Below, piece after piece: positions 17,459-26,512 of a stretch of 64,000 nt of DNA. The DNA is from Halobaculum roseum. Its GTDB lineage: Archaea; Halobacteriota; Halobacteria; Halobacteriales; Haloferacaceae. Each line of letters starts with the position of its first letter. Position 1 is the first letter of the stretch. Below the pieces are notes generated by a model. That model saw only the letters and a program-made list of their open reading frames with translations, did not search any database and had not been told where the DNA came from. The stretch covers positions 1 to 64,000 of the forward strand of contig NZ_CP082287.1 in NCBI RefSeq assembly GCF_019880245.1, written 5' to 3'. The translations under genes and the position numbers were made by a program.

Positions 17459-18288
17459 CTCGAGACAATCACCACCTCAGCAGACGGACCGCCCTCCGAA
17501 CAGTCGCCGGCGCCGCGCTCGCGAGTGTGACCGGATGCCTGGACAGTAACGGAAGCACCACTCCGAATGGGAGCGAGAGCCCCGCAGATGGGTCGGGAGT
17601 GTTCCAGCAGGTGACCGTCGATGGAACAGCACTCGTCGTCGAGTTCGCCGCCGACTCAGAGTTCGACCAGATCAACCTCATTCAGCCGAATGGGGAGCTG
17701 TTCGGTCAGCGGGAAGTCGCTGCGGGGTCACAACAGGTTTCCTTCGAACTCGGAACGAGCTACGCACCCGGCGAGTACGAGGTTGTTGCACTGAAAGGCG
17801 AAGAGGAAGCTGGGGGTGCGACTATTACAGTCCAACCAGAGCTACAGGTCCGAGAAGTCGGACTCTACCGAAACAACCCCGACAAGCCCTGGGATGAGGT
17901 CTACGGCGATACTGAAACGGACCGGCTAAAGAACGGGGAGGCTTTCGTCACAGTTGAAAATACTGGTAGCGGCCCTGATGCTGCGATTGAACTGATCTTC
18001 TCTGGAGACATCCCTAATCCAGTCGATGATCCCCGCGGAAGTGGGATGTACGAGACTGAGCAGGTCCTCATCCCTCCAGGAGAAACGAGGGACTTGTTCA
18101 GCAATTCGTACCCCTTCGGTTCCGAATCTGACGAGGGGATGGGATGTTCTCCTGAGGGGAACTCGGGGCAGTTCACCGTGACAGTCGAAACCCAGATTGG
18201 TGGGAATCAGGCCTCCAACACGTTCGATGTACAGTACTCTGGATCGACTGAGATGAGCGATTGCGAGGTCAGCATTACGGAGGCCTAA
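17455..18288 (+). CDS. Tat-exported lipoprotein of the conjugation locus
   Basis: A 277-residue lipoprotein. ATG 17455 overlaps the previous stop. The N-terminus has a twin-arginine signal (LSRRTALRTVAGAALASVTGC) with a lipobox cysteine at about residue 28, so the protein is exported folded and lipid-anchored outside the membrane. A Ser/Gly/Pro-rich linker follows, then two beta-sandwich-like segments. The second (EVGLYRNNPDKPWDEVYG...) contains a CARDB-like pattern with FVTVENTGSGPDAAIELIFSG. It may be the archaeal counterpart of the VirB7-type lipoprotein, by position only. Confidence 0.82.
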   Translation: MTRDNHHLSRRTALRTVAGAALASVTGCLDSNGSTTPNGSESPADGSGVFQQVTVDGTALVVEFAADSEFDQINLIQPNGELFGQREVAAGSQQVSFELGTSYAPGEYEVVALKGEEEAGGATITVQPELQVREVGLYRNNPDKPWDEVYGDTETDRLKNGEAFVTVENTGSGPDAAIELIFSGDIPNPVDDPRGSGMYETEQVLIPPGETRDLFSNSYPFGSESDEGMGCSPEGNSGQFTVTVETQIGGNQASNTFDVQYSGSTEMSDCEVSITEA

Positions 18289-18290
18289 CG

Positions 18291-19352
18291 ATGGTAGACC
18301 TCATCGACGTCGTCCTCGAAGGGATCAAGGGCGTTGTGGACTGGTTCATCGGTCTGTTCATGGACGGCCTTCGGTCGGGGTATCAGACTCTGACTGAAGA
18401 GATGTTTGGGACTCCCACTCCCCACACTGACGGAGCGTTCATTTTCGGACAGCCGAGCAATGCCCCGTGGCCGGCGATTCAGGAAGGTCTCGTGGGTGGC
18501 GAGATAATGCTAATCGCCCTGTTGTTGCTCGTGATGAGCGTTCAGGGACGCCACACCATCCGAATCTTCAACATCGGGAGCGCATACGAAGCTCGGAAAA
18601 CCAAGAAGACCGCGTGGGTGGGTGCGTTCCTAATAATCACTTGGTACTGGATTGGTGCCCTCGCCCTCTATCTCGTCGATGGATTCACAATCGCGTTGAT
18701 GCCCGAACTGTCCTCCCTCGCAGCAGCGATGCTGCAATTCATCGCTGGTTCAATCACTAATCCTGGGTTGGGTCTTCTCTTTGCTCTGCTTGGCGGTATC
18801 TCCATGTGGGCGCTTGAGGCGCTGTTCTACATTCGGCGGATTCTCCTCTACGTATATCTGTATGGGATGCCCATCGCGTTCGCTCTCGCATACGGAAACA
18901 TCCCGGTAATATCAGACGTAGCGATGGGGTTCAGCAAACGGTTCGTTCCGCTTGCTGTTCTCCCATTGCCTGCAGCGATGGTTCTGAAGGGGTATGATTT
19001 GTTGTACTCCGGCGGAACCCTAACACCAGAGACAGCGTTCCTCAAGTACTTAGTCGCGGCTTCGCTCCCGCTGGTTGCGCTGTACGTCACCTGGAAGACG
19101 TTCAAGTACGCGACCCCGCTGACCGCGAAAGTTCTAGGTGGCGCTACGAAGGGAGTTGCTCTCATCGGCGGCGTGGCTGCCGGGGCCTACGTTGGTGGGG
19201 CTGGCGTCGCGACGACCGCAGCCCGATGGGGGCCCAAGGCCGCCGCAGGGCACGCGGTGGCCCAGAAAGCAGCAGCTCGAGGGACGAACGGTGACGAAGA
19301 CAGCGGGACGCCGTCCTACCGGCGGACCGAGAACGACCCTGGAAGCTACTAA
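18291..19352 (+). CDS. VirB6/TrbL-like polytopic membrane protein
   Basis: A 353-residue protein with about six membrane helices between residues 75 and 310 and a charged, Ala/Gly-rich cytoplasmic tail. ATG 18291 is chosen; GGAG lies about 10 bp upstream. The N-terminal amphipathic start (DLIDVVLEGIKGVVDWFIGLFMDGL), the position before a PrgI/VirB3-like gene and VirB4, and the size fit the channel-forming VirB6/TrbL component. Sequence motifs are weak in this family, so the call relies on topology and gene order. Confidence 0.72.
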   Translation: MVDLIDVVLEGIKGVVDWFIGLFMDGLRSGYQTLTEEMFGTPTPHTDGAFIFGQPSNAPWPAIQEGLVGGEIMLIALLLLVMSVQGRHTIRIFNIGSAYEARKTKKTAWVGAFLIITWYWIGALALYLVDGFTIALMPELSSLAAAMLQFIAGSITNPGLGLLFALLGGISMWALEALFYIRRILLYVYLYGMPIAFALAYGNIPVISDVAMGFSKRFVPLAVLPLPAAMVLKGYDLLYSGGTLTPETAFLKYLVAASLPLVALYVTWKTFKYATPLTAKVLGGATKGVALIGGVAAGAYVGGAGVATTAARWGPKAAAGHAVAQKAAARGTNGDEDSGTPSYRRTENDPGSY

Positions 19353-19358
19353 CAACCC

Positions 19359-20480
19359 ATGTCGATAGATCAAGACGCAGCCGCACGACGCATCATGGAC
19401 CAGTTCGGCGAGGAGAGTCGCATCCCCTACCTCAACATCGAGGAGGGTGACGTCGGCGTCCTGATCGCCTTCCCGATCGTCGGCCTGTTCATCGCTGGCC
19501 TCACGGGAATCGAATCGCTCGCACTTCCGTTCGTCGCCGGTGGGTTCGGCTTTGGCGTCGCCATCGTCTACGTCTCTCCCGACCACCTGAACGCGTGGAC
19601 GTGGACCAAGGACGTCTATCGGTACGTCAAGCGGCCGCAGATTACCTTCAGTGCTCCCGAAGACGCCGACGGGACCACCAACGAGACAGAGCGCAACGAG
19701 GGCGGCCTTGCGAACTACACGCCCTTCAAGCCGGACGAACGTACGCAGGACCTCACGAACATCGAGCGAGCGTGGCCGGGCGCAGGCGCCATTCAGCGGG
19801 CCGACGGGACGATGGAGGCGTTCATCGAGATCGACCCCGACAACATGGACTTCGCGATGTCCGACGACTGGGCCCAGCTCCAAGACGCCGGCGAGGACTT
19901 CGCCAACAAAGAGCTGGACTCGAAGCTCAAACTCCACGCTACAACCCGCTCATTTCCGGTGGAGCAGATCACGGAGAACATCGAGGACCGCCTGAACGAC
20001 GAAGACGTCACGGAGAACCCGATCTTCAAGGAACTCCTCGAGGAGTACCGGGAGACCCGGCCGAAGGAGATGCGAGAGCGCGGCATCCAGCAAGTGCGAT
20101 ACTACATAGGGATCCAGGTCAGCCCGTTGGAGGTCTACGACCGCTTCCGCGACGAGGGCACGCCCGCCGAGAAGCTGACGCAGTTCCCCGTCATCGGCTT
20201 CCTGTTCAATCCGTTCGTCACCCGTCGTGAGGATCTCACCGACGTCGAACGTCGCGCTCAGATGTTCGAGAAGCTCGACAGTCGGGTGAACGACGTGCGA
20301 TCTGAGTTCATCCAGCAGGCGTCCGGATGGTCCGCACGTCGGCTCAGCACGGTCGAACTGTTCGTCCTGAATATGGACTTCTGGAACGGTCGCGAACACG
20401 ACTACGACGAGGCAGAGCGTATCGTTCGCGAACAACCGATCATCGGCCAGTCGCGCCGGGAGGATGCGTTCGATGCGTAG
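19359..20480 (+). CDS. VirB3/PrgI-like inner membrane T4SS protein
   Basis: A 373-residue protein that starts 6 bp after the VirB6-like gene. Two closely spaced membrane helices lie near the N-terminus (VGVLIAFPIVGLFIAGL and LALPFVAGGFGFGVAIVY, about 28-68), followed by a large soluble domain. This two-helix hairpin ahead of a cytoplasmic domain is the PrgI/VirB3 layout. The soluble part (120-373) shares the N-terminal style of VirB4 proteins, as in PrgI-VirB4 linked loci (MEAFIEIDPDNMDFAMSD). Its end overlaps the VirB4-like gene by 17 bp. Confidence 0.75.
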   Translation: MSIDQDAAARRIMDQFGEESRIPYLNIEEGDVGVLIAFPIVGLFIAGLTGIESLALPFVAGGFGFGVAIVYVSPDHLNAWTWTKDVYRYVKRPQITFSAPEDADGTTNETERNEGGLANYTPFKPDERTQDLTNIERAWPGAGAIQRADGTMEAFIEIDPDNMDFAMSDDWAQLQDAGEDFANKELDSKLKLHATTRSFPVEQITENIEDRLNDEDVTENPIFKELLEEYRETRPKEMRERGIQQVRYYIGIQVSPLEVYDRFRDEGTPAEKLTQFPVIGFLFNPFVTRREDLTDVERRAQMFEKLDSRVNDVRSEFIQQASGWSARRLSTVELFVLNMDFWNGREHDYDEAERIVREQPIIGQSRREDAFDA

Positions 20481-22698
20481 CGTGATCCTCCAAGCCGGGG
20501 GCGGTGTGGGCAGCCAGCTCGTCAGATGGCTCTCCAGTCCGACCTCTACGGAGGGCGCGGCGCTCTATCTCCTCATCGTCGTCCTGCTCGGTATCGGTGG
20601 AAAACTCCTCTGGGACTGGTACACCGAAGACGACACGGAAGAAGTCGAGTTCTCCGACGTACTCGACGAAGAGACACTCGAACAAGGCGAGGCCGAACGC
20701 AAACTCCTCGACGACATCGCCGAGTCACACAAGACGGTGACCGCGCCGGCTGCCGCCGAGTGGGAAACGCGAGCCGCACGAGTCGGCGAGCAGTGGACGA
20801 CGACGCTGTACATCGCTGACTACCCGGACTACCCCAACGACGGCTATCTCTCCGAGCTCTTCGAGATGACCGACGTGCAGTTCGATCTGACGGCCCACAT
20901 CACGCCGAAGAACCAGGAACGGGCCCGGAACGAACTGCAGGACATCGCCGATGACCTCCAGGTCGACGCTGACTTGGAACAGAGCGTCCGGAGTGCCTAC
21001 CTCCAAGAGCGGGCCAACGAGGCCGCAGCGACCTACACAGCTGTCGAGAACGGCGCGAGCGTCTTCGACCAGGGGATGTTCATCACCGTTCGGGCCGACG
21101 AGAAGGACGACCTCAGAGACGCCGTCCAGAAGGTCAAGAGTGCGCTTCGTGACGACCCGGCGAACCTCACGCCGAAGACGGCAATCTGTCGGCAGGACCT
21201 CGCCCTTCAATCCGCCGCGCCCATCGGCGACAACGAGTTCGGCCGAACGTCAATCGCGCTCGGCGGTGCTGTCGGCGCATTGCTCTCCTCGCCGCACAAC
21301 GCGACGATCCTCGAGGAGGGCGGCGTCGAGTTCGGGATTCACAAGGACAACCAGAGCCCTGTGGTCATCGACCCGTTCGCCCGAGACAACGGGTACGCGA
21401 TGTTCACCGTCGGCGACACGGGCTCGGGGAAGTCGTTCAGTTCCAAACAGAACTTCATCCGGTCCATCGAACAGAGCAAGGACCGTATCGGGATCATCCT
21501 CGAACCGCTGAACAACTGGGCCGGTGTCTCGGAAGCCCTCGACGCCAAACGGATCACGGTCGGCGGGACGCTCGGTCTGAACCCGCTGGAGATCCGGGAG
21601 ACCCCAGAGCACGTCCAGCGGGCGATGGGTGAGGACGCGAGTCCGTTCAACGAGAAGCTCGACGACGCGATGAGCTTCCTCACGAATTTCTTCGCGCTCC
21701 GCGGTATCTCGCTCGGCGACCGGCGGACAACGCTCGAACTCGGGCTAAAGCGCGCCTACAAGCGCCAGGACATTACGGACGACATCTCCACCCACAGCAA
21801 TCCGAGCCCGACCATCCGCGACATGATGGACGTCTTCGAGGATATGGTCGACGATCCCGAGGAGTTCGTCGTGCGGTCCGACGAGGAATCCGGGAAGATC
21901 AAGGAGGACGCAACGTGGCTGCTCGATCAGCTCCGCCCCTTCGAAGACGACGGTCGCCACGCGAATCTCGGGCAGGAGTCTGATTTCGACATTCGAGACG
22001 AGAAGGTAATCTATCTCGATCTCGCCCAGCAGGAAGGGAGCGTGGACAGCAGCACAGCACTGACGATGCAGCTCCTCATCTCGCTGGTGTACGAGCGAGC
22101 GAAGGTCTCGGACAAGGAGGTCGTGTTCTACATCGACGAGGCTCGCTACATCATGCAGGACGCCGCCAGTCTGGCGTTCCTCGAGACTGTCTTCCGGCAC
22201 CACCGCCACCACGACCTCTCGATCCGGCTGGTCACACAGACCGTCGACGAGTTCTTCGAGCACGCCGAATCCGAAGCGATCCTCGATCAGTGTGCCGTCA
22301 AGCAATTCCACCGCCTCGACGGGATGGACGAAGACTGGGCCGACGAGTTCGGTCTGAACTACGCACAGATGCGGTTCGTCCAGGATGCGGTGCCCGGCAA
22401 CGAGGACGCTGGCTTCTCCGAGGCACTGGTCGGCGTCGACGGCGAGTGGCGCGGCATCCAGGTCAAAGCGATGCCCAAGGAGAAACAGGTCATCGACTTC
22501 GACCCGACTGCCCAGGTCCGCTCCTCGCTCCCCGGCGCCGGCGACAGCGCTGTCGATAGTGAGATGGAGGAATTCCAAGCGGAGCTTGAAGAGCGAGTAA
22601 CGAATGGAACGAACGAAACGAACACCAGCGAGGATGAATCCAACGCCGTCGCTGCCGAGCCGGATGGCGGGTCAACGGAGGGAACCGACGATGGCTGA
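20464..22698 (+). CDS. VirB4-like T4SS ATPase
   Basis: A 744-residue ATPase that energises the T4SS channel. ATG 20464 or 20473 both overlap the previous gene. A short N-terminal membrane helix (GAALYLLIVVLLGIGGKLL) anchors it. Walker A GDTGSGKS spans residues 317-324, Walker B VVFYIDEAR has Asp558-Glu559, and RLVTQTVDEFFEHAESEAILDQC is the typical VirB4/TraC helix region. The C-terminal tail (after about 705) is disordered and acidic; part of it is encoded by AACGAA repeats at 22601-22623 in the same 9-bp phase as the partition arrays. It overlaps the next gene by 8 bp. Confidence 0.92.
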   Translation: MRSMRSVILQAGGGVGSQLVRWLSSPTSTEGAALYLLIVVLLGIGGKLLWDWYTEDDTEEVEFSDVLDEETLEQGEAERKLLDDIAESHKTVTAPAAAEWETRAARVGEQWTTTLYIADYPDYPNDGYLSELFEMTDVQFDLTAHITPKNQERARNELQDIADDLQVDADLEQSVRSAYLQERANEAAATYTAVENGASVFDQGMFITVRADEKDDLRDAVQKVKSALRDDPANLTPKTAICRQDLALQSAAPIGDNEFGRTSIALGGAVGALLSSPHNATILEEGGVEFGIHKDNQSPVVIDPFARDNGYAMFTVGDTGSGKSFSSKQNFIRSIEQSKDRIGIILEPLNNWAGVSEALDAKRITVGGTLGLNPLEIRETPEHVQRAMGEDASPFNEKLDDAMSFLTNFFALRGISLGDRRTTLELGLKRAYKRQDITDDISTHSNPSPTIRDMMDVFEDMVDDPEEFVVRSDEESGKIKEDATWLLDQLRPFEDDGRHANLGQESDFDIRDEKVIYLDLAQQEGSVDSSTALTMQLLISLVYERAKVSDKEVVFYIDEARYIMQDAASLAFLETVFRHHRHHDLSIRLVTQTVDEFFEHAESEAILDQCAVKQFHRLDGMDEDWADEFGLNYAQMRFVQDAVPGNEDAGFSEALVGVDGEWRGIQVKAMPKEKQVIDFDPTAQVRSSLPGAGDSAVDSEMEEFQAELEERVTNGTNETNTSEDESNAVAAEPDGGSTEGTDDG
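22601..22623. repeat. AACGAA array within the virB4-like gene
   Basis: CGA occurs at 22601, 22610 and 22619 (9-bp period) plus an extra copy at 22614, encoding Val-Thr-Asn-Gly-Thr-Asn-Glu-Thr-Asn-Thr in the disordered tail of the VirB4-like protein. The motif is the same as in the arrays at 14-200 and 1144-1195, more than 21 kb away. It could be an additional partition-protein site or a coincidence of Thr/Asn coding. Confidence 0.45.
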
Positions 22699-25600
22699 CT
22701 ACTTACGCGTCACTCCGACCTCTGAGCAACTCGATGCCGAGAGCATCCCCCGCGTCCTTGACAGCCTCCACAAACTGACTACGCCGGGGGCGTCAGGCCT
22801 CAGAGCAAAGCTGAACCCACTTCACGGTGAGACACCGCCTCGGTTCGAGTTCCTCGCGATTAGTGATGGGCCGGATGAGCCGGTGGAGTTCTTCTACGGG
22901 GCCGATGCTCACCTCGATACTGTGGAAAAGCGGCTCCGCTCGATTTACCCGTCCACGTTCGATATCGAACGCGTCGATGTCGACGTCGCCGCCCGTCTCA
23001 TTCAATCGGTCGAGTTGACACCAGAGGAGTTCGTCGAGCACTACGAAGCCGGGCGGCTTCAGTACGAGTTTGGTCCAGGGGAGCAGTACGAGCACGTCGA
23101 CGAAGAGCCGGCTGACGCTGGCTCAGCGAATACGGACCCGGTCGTCGACGGCGGCACGGTAGCCGCCACAATCCCCGACCATCACGTTGTTGTTGGTGAC
23201 TCCGTCCTCGAACTTGCCCCACCCGAGACACTCCCCGAGGACGAGCAGTGGCCATCGATCGAGAAGCCGACGATGACGCCGAGGGGGACGATCCTGGCAC
23301 GACCAGCCGAGGACGCCGTCTCCCCGCTCGGTGTCCAGTGGTGTGGGTCCGCGTCTCGGAAGCAGGACTGGATGACGTCGCTGACGCCGTTCACAGCGGA
23401 TGAATCAGACGGGAATCTCTCGTCGGTCGATCAACCGGGTGCCGCGCTCGCGACGCTCATCGACCACCTGATGGAGGCGACAGCCCCAACCGCGTTCCAG
23501 GTTGTCTTCCAACGACGCAGCAGCTGGCAGTCCGACGCGGAAGTGCGGAAAGAGGACCTCGTCGACGGCCGAGACACGTTCTTCCAAGAGGTCGTCGGGT
23601 CGTTCCTCGAGGTCGAGGACCACCGGAGCGACCAGGACGAACGACAACTCAGTGAGTCCGTCGAGAAACGGATCGAGTACATCGACGCGAAGAACGCCAA
23701 ACGGTCGTTCACGGCGAACATTCGCGCCGTCGGCGTGCCTGCTGATGGCTCTCGCGAGGATCTCGATGCTCGCATGGATTCGCTCCTCCCGGTGTTCGAT
23801 ACGCTCGATGGGCCGTTCTACGAGGTGGAGGGACAACGGCTCCGGGAGAGTGGTTTTCGTGAGAAAACGAAGGAGAAGAACGCACGGGCCGCGCTCCAGC
23901 GTCTTCTCAATCGAGAGCTGACGACGGGACGGGGGAAGACCCGGCCTGAGCTGGTCCTCAGCGGGACGGAGCTCGCGAACTTCGTCCTCGTCCCCTCCTC
24001 CGAACAGTTGACCGTCGAAGGGACGCGGGGAACGAGGGCCGAACAGCAGAGCCGCAATCCGCTACCGTGGCCGAATCCCGACCTGATCCAGCAGTTCCAG
24101 AACGGGATGGAGATCGGGTACGCTCTCGACGATAACGGGGAGCCGCGACCGGATCCGATCCAAATCCCGCCGGATCTGTTGCCGACGCATTATGGGCGGT
24201 TCGCGTCGACTGGTGGCGGGAAGTCGAAGGCCATCATCAACGACGCCCTCTCCCTGCGTGAGTCGACTGGTGGGCCAGTCGTCATCGTCGATCCGAAGGG
24301 TGACGGGATGTGTGAGAACTACCTGCGCTGCCACTACGAGCGGTTCGGTGGCTTGGACGACGTCTACCACTTCCGCGTCCCGGAGACGATCCCCGCGTTC
24401 TCGTTCTTCGACATTCGGCCGGCGCTCGAAGCGGGCCGTAACCGGGAGGACGCGATTCAGGACAAGGTCGACCACTTCCACGACATCCTCCGGATGATCA
24501 TGGGCCGCGAGCAGTACGGCCAGGCGTTCGTCGCGAACGAGATCCTCAGCTACCTCATCAAGGCGCTGTTCGACGAGGAGTACGGCAACGACGTGTTCGG
24601 GCTGGACGACCTCTTCGCCGCCGCCCTCCGGATGCAACGCGACCAGACGATTCCGCCGGTTTCGGCGGACAACCAGAACATCGAGGAGTCGCTGACGCGC
24701 CACTTTGCGAAGGACAACCACCAGTTCCAGGTGTCGATGGACGCCGTCGGGAACCGCCTCGACAAGCTCAAAGAGGACGCGCATCTCCGGCGGATCTTCA
24801 GCCACGACCCTGAGCAGAACGACGCCGGCGAGTACGTCGACAACCGCTTCGACTTCCGCGAGTTCCTCGATGAAGACGCGACCATCATCTTCGACCTCGG
24901 CGACCTGCGGCCGGAGGCACAGCGGGCGATCACACTCCTGCTGTTGAGCAACCTCTGGGACGCCGTGCAGGTGCGCCGTCGCGATGGCCAGACCGACTAC
25001 GAGAAGCTCACGAACCTCATCATCGAGGAGGCGGCGCCGGTCGCGTCGACGAAGCTCGTCACCGAGCAGCTACTGCCCCAAGGCCGGTCGTTCGGCCTGA
25101 GTATGGGGCTCGTGATGCAGTTCCCCGAGCAGGTGCGGAACCGGAACGAGCGGGCCTACGACGAGGTGTTGAACAACATCAAGACGAAGCTCGTCGGGAA
25201 CATCTCGATCGAGCGCGACCTCGCGGAGTCGCTCGCCCACGAGGACCTCAGCCCGACCGAACTCCGCAACCGGATCAACACGCTCCCGAGTGGGGAGTGG
25301 ATCGCTCAGCTCCCGAGCCCGTCGTTCGGGGAGACTGGGCCGCCGCCGTTCTCGCTGAAGCCGCTCCCAATTGCGCCGGGGCATCCAGAAAGCGACCAGC
25401 CACTCACAGAGCCGCAGGAAGACCATTTCGAGTCCGTGACCCGGCCGCGGATGGTTGAGCGCACAGCGGCCCAGTACGGGCTGACAGCGACGACTGAATC
25501 GAGCCCTGCTCCGGAGGAGACGGGCTGGGGAAGTTCAGGAGCCGACCCGGCGGTCTCGTCGGTTGATGGAGATACGGGGGGCGACCCGAACCAATCCGCT

Positions 25601-26512
25601 TTCATCAGCCACGCGACGAGCGAGGACGGGTCGACGTCGACGACTCAACCCGAGACGGACAGCGAGTCCGATGGCGACCACGGGGAGGTCAGTTCGTTGT
25701 TCGGGGAACCCATTGATAGCGACGAGGACCCCGCTGGCGACCAGCCAGAGCAACCGGCGAACGGGTCAACGCCCGTTCAGGACAGCGGCATTCCCGTTCC
25801 CGATAACGAGCTTCGAGACCGCGGGCTCAGTCGCGATGACGTGCGATTCCTGAACCGAGTCCTCGACGTCATGAACAGAGAGGACGACGAGTACACGCTC
25901 TTGAAAAGTATGCGCCAGCTGCGAGACGACTACGAGGACCTTCATCTGGAGCGGCTCACGGAACAGGAGCTACTGGACGAGGGATCAGCCGCTGGGCGCA
26001 AGTACTACAGCGTCCTTCCGGACGGGCGTGACCTCCTCGGCAGGGAACTGAACGCCGGCCCCGGCGAGGGTGACCTCGGCGAAAAAACCCCGCACAAGGT
26101 CGGCGTCCGGCTCCTCGAGTCGTGGCTCCAGCAGCAGGACGACGTCGTTCGCGTCGAACCGTACTACGAATACGACGATGGAACGGTGTTGGATGTAGCC
26201 GGGTTCGACGATGAGGGCAATCTGGTCTGGGCAGGTGAAGCGGAGCTCGCGAGTAACAACAGACACGCCCCGGTCGAGGATTACGACAAGCTCAGCGCCG
26301 TTGACGGCGACGCAGTCTGGGCGTTCAACACTCGGGAGACGGCCATCGACGTGCTTGACGCGCTGGCCGACGCCGACAGGATCGACGAGCCTGTCAGTGG
26401 GCGGTCGGCGCGGTCGTTCGCGAACATCAGAGACGCCGTCGACGAATTCGATGCTGACGGCCTGACCACCGTTCGAGGGTTCAAAAATCTCAAAGAGGAA
26501 CTCGAGTCATGA
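22691..26512 (+). CDS. VirD4/TraG-type coupling ATPase with C-terminal nuclease-like domain
   Basis: A 1273-residue protein; ATG 22691 overlaps the VirB4-like stop. Residues 1-470 are a large N-terminal region resembling the first domains of VirB4/TraC-like proteins. The ATPase domain has Walker A TGGGKS (507-512), VVIVDPKGDGM, and Walker B LIIEEAAP (Glu779-Glu780). This is the coupling ATPase that feeds DNA to the channel. After a Ser/Asp/Glu-rich linker (about 920-1030) comes a winged-helix-like segment (LSRDDVRFLNRVLDVM...) and then a domain with Asp1168, Glu1183 and Glu1185 in VLDVAGF...VWAGEAELASNN, resembling a PD-(D/E)XK nuclease core with E-x-E. It overlaps the primase gene by 4 bp. 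Confidence 0.85.
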   Translation: MADYLRVTPTSEQLDAESIPRVLDSLHKLTTPGASGLRAKLNPLHGETPPRFEFLAISDGPDEPVEFFYGADAHLDTVEKRLRSIYPSTFDIERVDVDVAARLIQSVELTPEEFVEHYEAGRLQYEFGPGEQYEHVDEEPADAGSANTDPVVDGGTVAATIPDHHVVVGDSVLELAPPETLPEDEQWPSIEKPTMTPRGTILARPAEDAVSPLGVQWCGSASRKQDWMTSLTPFTADESDGNLSSVDQPGAALATLIDHLMEATAPTAFQVVFQRRSSWQSDAEVRKEDLVDGRDTFFQEVVGSFLEVEDHRSDQDERQLSESVEKRIEYIDAKNAKRSFTANIRAVGVPADGSREDLDARMDSLLPVFDTLDGPFYEVEGQRLRESGFREKTKEKNARAALQRLLNRELTTGRGKTRPELVLSGTELANFVLVPSSEQLTVEGTRGTRAEQQSRNPLPWPNPDLIQQFQNGMEIGYALDDNGEPRPDPIQIPPDLLPTHYGRFASTGGGKSKAIINDALSLRESTGGPVVIVDPKGDGMCENYLRCHYERFGGLDDVYHFRVPETIPAFSFFDIRPALEAGRNREDAIQDKVDHFHDILRMIMGREQYGQAFVANEILSYLIKALFDEEYGNDVFGLDDLFAAALRMQRDQTIPPVSADNQNIEESLTRHFAKDNHQFQVSMDAVGNRLDKLKEDAHLRRIFSHDPEQNDAGEYVDNRFDFREFLDEDATIIFDLGDLRPEAQRAITLLLLSNLWDAVQVRRRDGQTDYEKLTNLIIEEAAPVASTKLVTEQLLPQGRSFGLSMGLVMQFPEQVRNRNERAYDEVLNNIKTKLVGNISIERDLAESLAHEDLSPTELRNRINTLPSGEWIAQLPSPSFGETGPPPFSLKPLPIAPGHPESDQPLTEPQEDHFESVTRPRMVERTAAQYGLTATTESSPAPEETGWGSSGADPAVSSVDGDTGGDPNQSAFISHATSEDGSTSTTQPETDSESDGDHGEVSSLFGEPIDSDEDPAGDQPEQPANGSTPVQDSGIPVPDNELRDRGLSRDDVRFLNRVLDVMNREDDEYTLLKSMRQLRDDYEDLHLERLTEQELLDEGSAAGRKYYSVLPDGRDLLGRELNAGPGEGDLGEKTPHKVGVRLLESWLQQQDDVVRVEPYYEYDDGTVLDVAGFDDEGNLVWAGEAELASNNRHAPVEDYDKLSAVDGDAVWAFNTRETAIDVLDALADADRIDEPVSGRSARSFANIRDAVDEFDADGLTTVRGFKNLKEELES

